Made by a program: the position numbers and the translations under genes
Part shown: in pieces, positions 17,434 through 24,807 of the stretch
Numbering within the stretch: position 1 is the first letter of the stretch
How the letters are laid out: the number at the start of each line of letters is the position of its first letter
From: Methylophilus sp. 13
Lineage (GTDB): Bacteria; Pseudomonadota; Gammaproteobacteria; Burkholderiales; Methylophilaceae
Direction: 5' to 3'
Assembly: GCF_015354335.1 (NCBI RefSeq)
Contig: NZ_JADKYR010000001.1
Coordinates: 806,001-870,000 of the forward strand
DNA: 64,000 nucleotides
Notes under the pieces: generated by a model
Told to the model about the DNA's origin: nothing
Databases searched by the model: none
Seen by the model: only the letters and a program-made list of their open reading frames with translations

Positions 17434-17547
17434 AGACTAGCATCATACAAAAAAAGCCCGCCTTGCGGTGGTTTTGTATGGCGGACACCTTTGAACGGCC
17501 AGTGAATAATAAGACCACGGCCTGAATAAAGCGCGTATTAAAGAAAG

Positions 17548-17925
17548 CTAATGAGAGGAGATTTGACTATGGGTGAGACGTCCGTCCTGGTCAAAGTATA
17601 TGCGTAAGGCATGATAGACATGCATGCACTTACCCAGATCATACTCAAGTGCATTGGCGTCCTCAAGGCTAGGCCGCCCAAGCAGGGCCATGACGGCCTC
17701 TTTTTTGGCGCCTCGAATCAGGATGTGATTTTTGAGATCGTATGCCATGTCACCGCGTCTACACTCCTTTTGCACGGTGTTGGACAATTGCATCCAGCGG
17801 GTCTGGTCAAACTTGTCTCGACCAAACACAGCCTCATCTTTAAATGCCCACCAGGTAAAAAACACGATGGTGAGAATCACGGTGAATACCGCTAATACCA
17901 CTGCAGACAGCTTGATCAGTTTCAT
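17548..17925 (-). CDS. Small membrane-anchored protein, BamE/SmpA-like fold
   Basis: A 125-residue protein with one N-terminal membrane helix (about 6-27). A domain follows with the pattern RGDMAYDLKNHILIRGAKKE, then VMALLGRP, YDLGKC and RIYFDQDGRLTHSQI. The sequence of helix pair, LLGxP turn and two strands resembles BamE/SmpA-like small envelope proteins. No lipobox is seen, so it is probably an inner-membrane-anchored periplasmic protein. It sits between nrdR and ribD on the same strand with gaps of about 110 bp on either side. Confidence 0.65.
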   Translation of the reverse strand: MKLIKLSAVVLAVFTVILTIVFFTWWAFKDEAVFGRDKFDQTRWMQLSNTVQKECRRGDMAYDLKNHILIRGAKKEAVMALLGRPSLEDANALEYDLGKCMHVYHALRIYFDQDGRLTHSQISSH

Positions 17926-18032
17926 ACGCCCCCGCCTTCACATGCAACATTGATAGACCGTGCACCGGTTGAAGCAAGGCACACGGAACACATACACCAG
18001 CGCACAGAGGGTGCGTCCGGCAATGGTTGTTG

Positions 18033-18482
18033 TCAGTTATCCAGATCGCGGATGGCGTTATGAAAGTCATCCACATCTGAAAAGCTTCGATACACCGAAG
18101 CAAAGCGGATATACGCCACCTGATCCATTTGTTTTAACTCTTGCATGACGGTTTCACCCAGCAACCGCGCAGGCACTTCGCGCGCACCCAAACCGAGCAC
18201 TTTTTGAACAATGCGGTCCAGTGCTTTATCGACATATTCGGTAGGCACCGGACGTTTGTGCAGGGCGCGTGTAAATGAGAGGCGCAATTTTTCGCGCTTG
18301 AACTCTTCGCGCGTCCCGTTTTGCTTCACCACCTGTGGCAAATGCAATTCTGCCGTTTCATAGGTGGTAAAGCGCTTGTCACACACCTGACAGCGACGGC
18401 GCCTGCGGATGGAGTTCCCTTCCTCATTGAGGCGGGAATCCACCACTTGCGTATCATCAGCACCGCAAAACGGACATTTCAT
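18033..18482 (-). CDS. nrdR: Transcriptional repressor NrdR
   Basis: The 149-residue protein opens with the zinc ribbon [17 protein letters not shown], with the second Cys pair in [16 protein letters not shown]. It continues with the ATP-cone domain ([20 protein letters not shown]). NrdR senses ATP/dATP and represses ribonucleotide reductase genes through NrdR boxes. Its full length is standard. It is 21 bp downstream of glyA, a conserved neighbourhood. Confidence 0.97.
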   Translation of the reverse strand: MKCPFCGADDTQVVDSRLNEEGNSIRRRRRCQVCDKRFTTYETAELHLPQVVKQNGTREEFKREKLRLSFTRALHKRPVPTEYVDKALDRIVQKVLGLGAREVPARLLGETVMQELKQMDQVAYIRFASVYRSFSDVDDFHNAIRDLDN

Positions 18483-18503
18483 GGCTGTGGATAGCCGGAA
18501 AAA

Positions 18504-19751
18504 TTATTTACCGTACACCGGGAATTGATCGGTCAAGGCATGCACCTTCGCCTTGGTGGCCGCAATCACTTCAGCGCTTTCCGGATTATCCAGCACATCG
18601 GCAATCAGGTTAGCCACTTGCTCGGCTTCGGCTTCTTTAAAGCCACGCGTTGTGATCGCAGGCGAACCGATACGAATACCGGAAGTCACAAACGGGCTCT
18701 CGGGGTCGTTAGGAATCGCATTCTTGTTGACCGTAATGTGCGCTTGGCCCAGATAAGCATCTGCCGCCTTACCCGTCAAGCCTTTAGGACGCAGGTCCAC
18801 CAGGAATACATGAGACTCGGTACGGCCGGAGATAATACGCAAACCACGCGCAGCCAACGTGCTGGCCATGATGCTGGCGTTCTTCAATACCTGTTCCTGA
18901 TACGCTTTGAAGTCTGGCTGTGCCGCTTCGAGGAAAGCTGTCGCCTTACCGGCGATAACGTGCATCAACGGGCCGCCTTGCAAGCTTGGGAACACATTGG
19001 AATTCAGTGATTTTTCAAACTCGGCCTTGGCCATGATGATACCGCCACGTGGACCACGTAAGGTCTTGTGCGTGGTTGAAGTCACAAAGTCAGCATGGGG
19101 CACCGGGTTAGGATAGACACCCGCTGCAATCAGGCCAGAATAGTGCGCCATATCGACCATGAAATAAGCACCGACTTTTTTAGCGATTTCAGCCATACGC
19201 GCCCAGTCAAAACGCAAGGCATACGCAGAAGCACCCCCAATCAACAACTTTGGTTTGCACTCCACCGCGATACGCTCCATCTCATCGTAGTCGATCTCTT
19301 CTTTATCGTTCAAACCGTAAGGCACGATATTAAACAACTTGCCGGACAGGTTAGCCGGAGAACCGTGTGTGAGGTGACCGCCGTGACCCAGATTCATGCC
19401 CATGACGGTATCGCCTGGTTTCAGGATGGAGAAATACACGGCCTGATTCGCCTGTGAGCCAGAATGTGGCTGCACGTTGGCATACTCAGCCCCATACAAG
19501 GCTTTCAGTCGGTCAATCGCCAGCTGTTCAACCTGGTCAACAAACTCACAGCCACCGTAAAAGCGTTTGCCTGGATACCCTTCAGCATACTTGTTCGTCA
19601 ATTGCGAGCCTTGGGCTTCCATCACCGCTGGACTGGTGTAGTTTTCTGAAGCAATCAACTCGATATGCTGATGCTGACGCTCCACTTCGGAAGAAATCAT
19701 TTGGGCCAAGGCCGGGTCTGCAACGCTTAAGTTTCTTGAAAAGCTAAACAT
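18504..19751 (-). CDS. glyA: Serine hydroxymethyltransferase
   Basis: The start is ATG at 19751 (MFSFSRNLS). The 415-residue PLP enzyme shows [54 protein letters not shown] and the PLP-binding lysine in [14 protein letters not shown]. It converts serine and tetrahydrofolate to glycine and methylene-tetrahydrofolate, supplying one-carbon units for biosynthesis. In methylotrophs with the serine cycle the enzyme is also central to carbon assimilation, but no other serine-cycle gene is seen here. Confidence 0.97.
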   Translation of the reverse strand: MFSFSRNLSVADPALAQMISSEVERQHQHIELIASENYTSPAVMEAQGSQLTNKYAEGYPGKRFYGGCEFVDQVEQLAIDRLKALYGAEYANVQPHSGSQANQAVYFSILKPGDTVMGMNLGHGGHLTHGSPANLSGKLFNIVPYGLNDKEEIDYDEMERIAVECKPKLLIGGASAYALRFDWARMAEIAKKVGAYFMVDMAHYSGLIAAGVYPNPVPHADFVTSTTHKTLRGPRGGIIMAKAEFEKSLNSNVFPSLQGGPLMHVIAGKATAFLEAAQPDFKAYQEQVLKNASIMASTLAARGLRIISGRTESHVFLVDLRPKGLTGKAADAYLGQAHITVNKNAIPNDPESPFVTSGIRIGSPAITTRGFKEAEAEQVANLIADVLDNPESAEVIAATKAKVHALTDQFPVYGK

Positions 19752-19827
19752 GACGATCAAGTTTCCGTATCACAAAAATAAAGCGCGATTTTAGCATGAG
19801 GCGACCTCAGCATCCATCTTTAGCGAT

Positions 19828-19842
19828 GCGCTCATTGAGCGC
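19828..19842. promoter_or_regulatory. Palindrome upstream of glyA
   Basis: GCGCTCA-T-TGAGCGC is a perfect 7-bp inverted repeat with a one-base centre, 77 bp upstream of the glyA start. It could be an operator for glyA. I do not recognise the binding protein. Confidence 0.35.
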
Positions 19843-19880
19843 CTATCACTTTGAGGCGTGGTGTAATCCAGACACAAAGC

Positions 19881-19895
19881 GCACCAATACAGTGC
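19881..19895. promoter_or_regulatory. Candidate NtrC enhancer site
   Basis: GCACCAATACAGTGC matches the NtrC palindrome core GCAC-N7-GTGC exactly and is followed by A, as in the consensus TGCACC...GGTGCA. It is centred about 120 bp upstream of the predicted sigma-54 start site. A further half-site, TGCACCA, lies at 19924-19930 (about -80). These distances are typical of enhancer sites for sigma-54 activators. The assignment to NtrC rests on motif match only. Confidence 0.55.
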
Positions 19896-19949
19896 AAACA
19901 TCACCAGCCTGATTGAAACAACATGCACCAAAAAACAGAATTAAATACT

Positions 19950-19962
19950 TAAGCAATTGATT
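19950..19962. promoter_or_regulatory. Candidate IHF-binding site
   Basis: TAAGCAATTGATT read on the opposite strand fits the IHF consensus WATCAANNNNTTR exactly. It lies in an AT-rich tract at about -58 to -46 from the predicted start, between the NtrC-like sites and the sigma-54 promoter. IHF bends DNA at this place in many sigma-54 promoters. Confidence 0.5.
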
Positions 19963-19981
19963 TAAATTATTTTTTTAAATC

Positions 19982-19996
19982 TGGCACAGCTTATGC
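19982..19996 (+). promoter_or_regulatory. Candidate sigma-54 promoter
   Basis: TGGCAC-AGCTT-ATGC matches the -24/-12 consensus TGGCAC-N5-TTGC in nine of ten positions with the exact GG-to-GC spacing. Transcription should start near 20008. It points right, away from glyA and towards a terminator only 30 bp beyond the start, so its product must be a short RNA. Confidence 0.6.
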
Positions 19997-20007
19997 TTAA
20001 TAAGATG

Positions 20008-20068
20008 CGTAAGCGTATATCTCCAAAATCGCTCCCTAAACCCAACTTCGGTTGGGTTCTTTTTTTTC
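20008..20068 (+). ncRNA. Candidate nitrogen-regulated small RNA, about 60 nt
   Basis: The RNA is inferred from a sigma-54 promoter (start about 20008) and an intrinsic terminator (20039-20068) on the same strand, with no protein gene that needs either. The 5' part is a mostly unpaired stretch of about 30 nt containing CTCC and CTCCC, which could pair with ribosome binding sites. The 3' part is the terminator hairpin with its U tail, as in Hfq-dependent sRNAs. The family is not recognised. Upstream NtrC- and IHF-like sites predict induction under nitrogen limitation. Confidence 0.5.
20039..20068 (+). terminator. Rho-independent terminator
   Basis: AACCCAAC-TTCG-GTTGGGTT forms a perfect 8-bp stem with a stable UUCG loop, followed by C and eight T. 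The T run is on the plus strand only, so it ends rightward transcription. The leftward asmA-like gene ends at 20092 and has no T run in its own direction here. Confidence 0.85.
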
Positions 20069-20091
20069 AGGGGATGCTGTCTTGTCTTGAC

Positions 20092-22131
20092 TCAATGTTG
20101 ACGCATTTTTAATTGTTGCAAGGTTTGCTGGCAGCCTACATCCGTAGTTGCACTTTGATCGCCCGGATCGAGAAATGGCAGGATGGCGGCAAACGGATTG
20201 ATCAATGCCAGTAATATGCCGCCAGCGACCCGTGCGGCAATCGGTCCCGGGCTGATCGAAACCTGGGGGTCCACAAAAGGCCCTGTCACCAGAATAGGTG
20301 AGCGCACGGTTAACGGCGAAAAGTTTTTAGGACTGGCCTGGAGTTTAAGGTTGAGCTGCTCCTGACCCAAATCGACGGCACCATTGACCGTGACGGTCGT
20401 CACAGGCGTATCAATCACGGCTGCCTCTGGTGTCAAAACACCCTCTTTGGCCCGCCAGCCCATCGCGGCGCAATGCATGGGCAAGGGCTGGTCGCCCTTG
20501 ATCATGACACCAACCGCTTGAGCGATGTCTAAGCCAGCCGCCTCAATCAACAAGTGAGACATTTCCCCCTGACGCACCATCAGGGCGAGCTGACCATCCA
20601 GCGAGCGCAATAATTCGGCGGTTGAGCGGCCATGCCCCTGCAGCTTGGCACGCCCATTCAATTTACCGCTCACATAAGCTGGCGCCGGCTGTTGGCTGGT
20701 CTCTTTGGCTGCGTCACTGGTCGATTTTTTATCCGTCTGTGGCGAGACTTTTAGCCATTGTTCCAAACGGATATCATGCACCGCCAGCGCAATCTCCCAA
20801 TCCGGGGCAGCGGGTGGCGACAAGTCGGCGTTCTGCACATCATGTGCATCAATCGATAGCGCGCCTGAGAGCGAGCCTTGAGCCGTACTGGCCTCCAGCT
20901 CTGCCAGACTTAACTTGTGTTTTTGCAGACGCAAGCGCAATTTAAGCGGTGCAATGCGCTGCCTGAAGGCCGATCCTAAATCGACCGCATCAATATGCAC
21001 ATCGATATCCGCATTCATGCGGCCATAGGTCGTAAAATCCAGCGAGGTATTTGGAAACAATTTGCCTGGATGCGGGTTGCTTGTTGATGAAGTCGCTGCA
21101 GCGCCAAAGGCGGGCGCCAAATCCGCCAACATCAATAAAGACCCTTGCAGTTTGCCAGTCAACATCGGCGTTTCTGGGGCAAGATCATACACAAACTGTC
21201 CCGCCAGCTGACTGTTGCCAATGTGTGCAGAGGCGACATTCACAGCCCACTGCGTCGCGTTTTTTTCAACCGCCGCCTTGATTTTGAAATGCGGTGTCCT
21301 AGGGAATGTCAGGCTCAGCAAGTCCCCGACATCGGCCAGCGATGAACCTTTTACCTCTACCTGCCCCTTGACACGCTGGACACCCAACACATCATATACG
21401 GCACCGCGGAACGTGGCATGCACGGCACCATACGTTAACCATCCTTGCGAGTTAACTGGCGGTGAGTCCTGCCCCTGAGTCGCGATCGGTAAAAAGCCTT
21501 GCGTCACCAATGCGGCCTGCAAGGGCAAACGACGGAACTGACCATCCACTTTGATTTGCGATTCCGGCGTTTTAAGATGGGCGCCCTCTTCGGTATAAAA
21601 CTTGACGTTCAGTTGCGCATCCGTAACGGCATCGGCAACCTTGGCTTGCCCCTCATTAACGGCCAGTTGCTCAATGATGGGAAACGGACGGGGCGGACTG
21701 CCGTCATCCAGCTCAAAATCCCAACTGGCCTCTTGGTTGGCATGGCGGATCATGTAAGCATTTAAACGGTCCGCGCGAATCGACGCAATGCGATAAGGAT
21801 CGCGTGCTTTGAGTGACCACAGGTCGCGGTAGCGCAACGCCAGCGACAAGCCATGCGCTTCAACAAAATAAGGCGCGTCAAAGCCTGCGGGCGCGGCAAT
21901 TCTCAATCCGCCTACTTGCAACCGGATGCCACCCAGCAATTGCAAATGGAAAGGACGGTCTATGATCACGGCCCGTTGCAACTGATTTTGCAACGCGGTT
22001 TGCAGGGGTTGGCGCAAAAAAGGCCAGCCCAGCATTTCGCAGACCATGACTACAAAGACAAGCACAAGTAGCATGCCCCCCAGCCAGCGTGCAAACAGGG
22101 GAGCGCGAGGTGTTTTATCAATATCACTCAT
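20092..22131 (-). CDS. AsmA family protein
   Basis: A 679-residue protein with one N-terminal membrane helix (about 14-33) and a long, mainly beta periplasmic region. AsmA features include LGGIRLQVGGLRIAAPAGFD near the start and the C-terminal LLIEAAGLDIAQAVGVMIKGD and IDTPVTTVTVNGAVDLGQEQLNLKL. The end is rich in SPILVTGPFVDPQVSISPG. AsmA proteins belong to the AsmA/TamB/YhdP group implicated in phospholipid transport and outer-membrane homeostasis. It is monocistronic by appearance. Confidence 0.88.
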   Translation of the reverse strand: MSDIDKTPRAPLFARWLGGMLLVLVFVVMVCEMLGWPFLRQPLQTALQNQLQRAVIIDRPFHLQLLGGIRLQVGGLRIAAPAGFDAPYFVEAHGLSLALRYRDLWSLKARDPYRIASIRADRLNAYMIRHANQEASWDFELDDGSPPRPFPIIEQLAVNEGQAKVADAVTDAQLNVKFYTEEGAHLKTPESQIKVDGQFRRLPLQAALVTQGFLPIATQGQDSPPVNSQGWLTYGAVHATFRGAVYDVLGVQRVKGQVEVKGSSLADVGDLLSLTFPRTPHFKIKAAVEKNATQWAVNVASAHIGNSQLAGQFVYDLAPETPMLTGKLQGSLLMLADLAPAFGAAATSSTSNPHPGKLFPNTSLDFTTYGRMNADIDVHIDAVDLGSAFRQRIAPLKLRLRLQKHKLSLAELEASTAQGSLSGALSIDAHDVQNADLSPPAAPDWEIALAVHDIRLEQWLKVSPQTDKKSTSDAAKETSQQPAPAYVSGKLNGRAKLQGHGRSTAELLRSLDGQLALMVRQGEMSHLLIEAAGLDIAQAVGVMIKGDQPLPMHCAAMGWRAKEGVLTPEAAVIDTPVTTVTVNGAVDLGQEQLNLKLQASPKNFSPLTVRSPILVTGPFVDPQVSISPGPIAARVAGGILLALINPFAAILPFLDPGDQSATTDVGCQQTLQQLKMRQH

Positions 22132-22271
22132 AACACGTTATGATGCCGCGTGCAGCTCAGGCTGACCAGTGCCCCACGTCTGACAGCGCTGTAGGTGGAT
22201 TCTGGCAAATCCGGCAGCTACTGTCAGTTATAATGAGCCAATATCACTCACATCGACAGGAGCCCACCACC

Positions 22272-22466
22272 ATGAAATGGACTGACAGCCAGCGTATCGC
22301 TGAAGAGCTGTATGATCAATTCCCCGAGATTGACCCCAAAACCATCCGCTTTACCGACCTCATGCAATGGGTGATGGATTTGGAAGACTTTGATGATGAG
22401 CCCTCCCGCTGCGGCGAAAAAATCCTGGAGGCGATTCAACTGGCCTGGATAGAAGAAGCCGAATAA
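22272..22466 (+). CDS. iscX: Fe-S cluster assembly protein IscX
   Basis: ATG at 22272 follows ACAGGAG; a TATAAT box lies at 22229-22234. The 64-residue acidic protein begins [20 protein letters not shown] and contains [20 protein letters not shown] and the end [11 protein letters not shown], the full IscX (YfhJ) signature. IscX binds IscS and modulates iron-sulfur cluster assembly. It is normally at the end of the isc operon; here it is immediately followed (stop codon adjacent to ATG) by phosphomannomutase. Confidence 0.95.
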   Translation: MKWTDSQRIAEELYDQFPEIDPKTIRFTDLMQWVMDLEDFDDEPSRCGEKILEAIQLAWIEEAE

Positions 22467-23873
22467 ATGATTCCATTGCTGCCAGCGTCGATTTTCAAAG
22501 CCTACGACATCCGTGGCATTGTCGGCGACACATTGACAGAAGAGATTGTGCAGCAGATTGGCCTGGCGCTGGGCTCTTTGGCACAGGCACGCGGCGAGCA
22601 GAGTGTCTGCGTGGGCTATGATGGCCGCTTATCCAGCCCGGCACTGGCCACTGCCTTGAGTGCAGGGCTGATGCAAACGGGCGTCAATGTGCTGAATCTG
22701 GGCATGATCACTACGCCCATGCTGTATTTTGCAACGCATTACCTTGCCCAAACGCACAGTGGCGTCATGATCACCGGCAGCCATAACCCACCGCAATACA
22801 ATGGCCTCAAAATGGTGATTGCGGGCGAGACGCTCAGTAGCGAAGCCATCCAGGCCCTCAAGCACAGCATCATGCAGCAGCAGTTTTACCAGCCCGACCA
22901 AGCTGGCAATCAAACCAGCTACGATATTTATCCCGCCTATCAGGCAGCCATTGTGTCGGATATCCAGCTCGCACGCCCCATGCGAGTGGTCATCGACTGC
23001 GGCAACGGTGTCGCCGGCGCCTACGCGCCCGCCATACTCCAGGCATTAGGCTGCGAGGTCGAGCCGCTGTTTTGTGAGGTCGATGGTCACTTCCCCAACC
23101 ACCACCCAGACCCGGTGGAAGCCAAAAACTTGCAGGACGTCATCCACGCCTTGCAAGGCGGCACCGCCGAAATCGGGATCGCGTTTGATGGCGATGGCGA
23201 CCGTCTGGGCGTGGTCACCCGATCCGGGCAAATCATCCGTAGCGACCGCCAGCTCATGTTGTTTGTAGAGGATATACTCAGCCAGCAACCAGGCAGCCAA
23301 GTGGTGTTTGATGTCAAATCCAGCCGCCATCTCGCGCCCTGGATACGCCAACATGGGGGTAAACCGGTGATCTGGAAAACCGGCCACTCGCTGATGAAAG
23401 CCAAAATCAAGGAAACGGGTGCCGCCATCGGTGGTGAGCTCTCGGGTCATTTGTTTTTTAATGACTGTGTCGCGGGTACCCCGCGCTGGTTTGGTTTTGA
23501 TGATGGCCTGTATAGCGCGGCACGCCTGCTCGAACTGGTGAGCCGCAGCCCCGATGCCAACGCCGTGCTAGAAGCCCTGCCAGACAGCCTCAACACGCCA
23601 GAACTGCAAATCGCCATGCAAGAAGGCGAGCCACATGCCTTTATTGCGCAACTGCAACAAGCCGCGCAATTTCCGGGCGCAGTAGAAGTGATCACCATCG
23701 ATGGCTTGCGCGTTGAGTATGCCGATGGCTTTGGTTTGATTCGCGCCTCAAACACCACACCCGTGTTGACCTTGCGCTTTGAGGCCGATGACAATGCGGC
23801 CTTAACCCGCATTCAACAGACATTCAAACAACGGCTACTCAGCGCTCACCCAGACTTGAAAATCCCTTTTTGA
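22467..23873 (+). CDS. Phosphomannomutase/phosphoglucomutase
   Basis: This 468-residue enzyme of the alpha-D-phosphohexomutase family starts directly after the iscX stop codon. It has the N-terminal FKAYDIRGIVGD, the phosphoserine loop VMITGSHNPPQYNGLKM, the magnesium loop FDGDGDRLGVV and the sugar-binding GGELSGHLFF. The C-terminal phosphate loop is RASNTTPVLTLRFEA. It is of the AlgC/ManB type, converting mannose-6-phosphate or glucose-6-phosphate to the 1-phosphates for polysaccharide and LPS precursors. Confidence 0.93.
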   Translation: MIPLLPASIFKAYDIRGIVGDTLTEEIVQQIGLALGSLAQARGEQSVCVGYDGRLSSPALATALSAGLMQTGVNVLNLGMITTPMLYFATHYLAQTHSGVMITGSHNPPQYNGLKMVIAGETLSSEAIQALKHSIMQQQFYQPDQAGNQTSYDIYPAYQAAIVSDIQLARPMRVVIDCGNGVAGAYAPAILQALGCEVEPLFCEVDGHFPNHHPDPVEAKNLQDVIHALQGGTAEIGIAFDGDGDRLGVVTRSGQIIRSDRQLMLFVEDILSQQPGSQVVFDVKSSRHLAPWIRQHGGKPVIWKTGHSLMKAKIKETGAAIGGELSGHLFFNDCVAGTPRWFGFDDGLYSAARLLELVSRSPDANAVLEALPDSLNTPELQIAMQEGEPHAFIAQLQQAAQFPGAVEVITIDGLRVEYADGFGLIRASNTTPVLTLRFEADDNAALTRIQQTFKQRLLSAHPDLKIPF

Positions 23874-23884
23874 GCCTCCATTGA

Positions 23885-24391
23885 ATGAGCATGCGACATG
23901 CCACTCAAAAAAACCATCTCCGCGGGCGCAGCCTGCTTTACACCCTGCTCTGGCTGGGGCTAGCTGCACTGATCTGGTTTCTGGTAGACCGCGTACAACA
24001 CCCCAACACCCTGGAACAACTCGGCCAGCAAAAAGTGGTGACGCTCAAGCGCGGCACCGACGGCCATTACAGTGCCGAAGCCCTTATTAATGGCGAACGG
24101 GTACGCGTTCTGGTGGATACCGGAGCCACCGGTGTCGCCATCTCACAAAATGTGGCAGACCGCTTGGGTCTGGTCAGCCATGACGCGATTAGCACCCACA
24201 CTGCCAACGGCACGGCGGTCGCTTATTTGGTCAGGCTTAAAACCGTGCAACTGGGTGGCGTCGTCGCCCATGATGTCGCCGCGACGATTTCGCCTGGACT
24301 GGAAGGCGATGCCCTGCTCGGCATGAGCTTTTTAGGCAGAATGGATGTGCGCTTATACCAAGGCACCATGACCATTCAGAACGCAGAATAA
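23885..24391 (+). CDS. Retropepsin-like aspartic protease, membrane anchored
   Basis: A 168-residue protein with an N-terminal membrane helix (about 17-35). A single retropepsin-like domain contains the active-site triad VLVDTGATGVAISQNVADRLG and a late GDALLGMSFLGRMDVRLYQG. The family (clan AA, TIGR02281 type) is thought to work as a homodimer, since each chain gives one Asp-Thr-Gly. The domain probably faces the periplasm. It follows the phosphomannomutase by 11 bp and may be cotranscribed. Confidence 0.88.
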   Translation: MSMRHATQKNHLRGRSLLYTLLWLGLAALIWFLVDRVQHPNTLEQLGQQKVVTLKRGTDGHYSAEALINGERVRVLVDTGATGVAISQNVADRLGLVSHDAISTHTANGTAVAYLVRLKTVQLGGVVAHDVAATISPGLEGDALLGMSFLGRMDVRLYQGTMTIQNAE

Positions 24392-24411
24392 GGCTGCTAT
24401 TAAATTTCAAG

Positions 24412-24774
24412 CTATTTTCTGTAGCCGAATTCGAGCACAAACCACTGCGGATGCATCCCTGCCAACGGCTCCCTCAGCTTGGCCAATTCGGCTTCTGTCC
24501 CATGCACTTCAATCCGCACCAACTTAGACACTTCCCCCATCTCGTGCAAAATCGGCCGCAGGTTTTCGATGTGCGCCAACAGCGCTTCTGCATTGGTGAA
24601 CCCTTCGCGGCAATGGGCCAAGTCACCGTGAAAGCTAAAGCCGTAATACAGGCAACCAGGCTCACGGGATGACCAGCTCACATATTTTTCGCAAATCGCC
24701 CGAAAGGCAGAAGCCTGGCCAGGCTGGATTTCAAAGTAGGGAGAGACGGAGACACAGGAATCGGTAGTGGCCAT
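24412..24774 (-). CDS. Antibiotic-biosynthesis-monooxygenase-like (ABM) domain protein
   Basis: The 120-residue product has the ferredoxin-like ABM pattern: VSPYFEIQPGQASAFRAICEKYVSWSSREPGCLYYGFSFHGD, FTNAEALLAHIENLRPIL, then RIEVHGTEAELAKL. Such small dimeric proteins act on quinone-like or aromatic substrates, but many have no known function. It sits convergent to the retropepsin gene and 33 bp downstream of the M48 protease gene. Confidence 0.75.
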   Translation of the reverse strand: MATTDSCVSVSPYFEIQPGQASAFRAICEKYVSWSSREPGCLYYGFSFHGDLAHCREGFTNAEALLAHIENLRPILHEMGEVSKLVRIEVHGTEAELAKLREPLAGMHPQWFVLEFGYRK

Positions 24775-24807
24775 AGGATGAAACCAAATGATTGAATAAT
24801 CGCGTGA

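Larger units (their letters stand above)
19752..20091. other. Regulatory intergenic region between glyA and asmA-like gene
   Basis: This 340-bp gap has no convincing protein gene. It holds, left to right, the glyA promoter area, a palindrome at 19828-19842, an NtrC-type site at 19881-19895, an NtrC half-site at 19924-19930 and an IHF match at 19950-19962. A sigma-54 promoter at 19982-19996 and a strong rightward terminator at 20039-20068 follow. Together these suggest a short regulated RNA gene. Confidence 0.6.

Noticed and set aside
17448-17490. Terminator before ribD (GCCCGCC...GGCGG)
   Set aside because: The stem is interrupted with a long loop and the T run is on the wrong side for any neighbouring transcript.
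20005-20113. 35-codon frame starting at the predicted small RNA
   Set aside because: Its ATG lies at or before the predicted start site without ribosome site, and it reads through the terminator hairpin.
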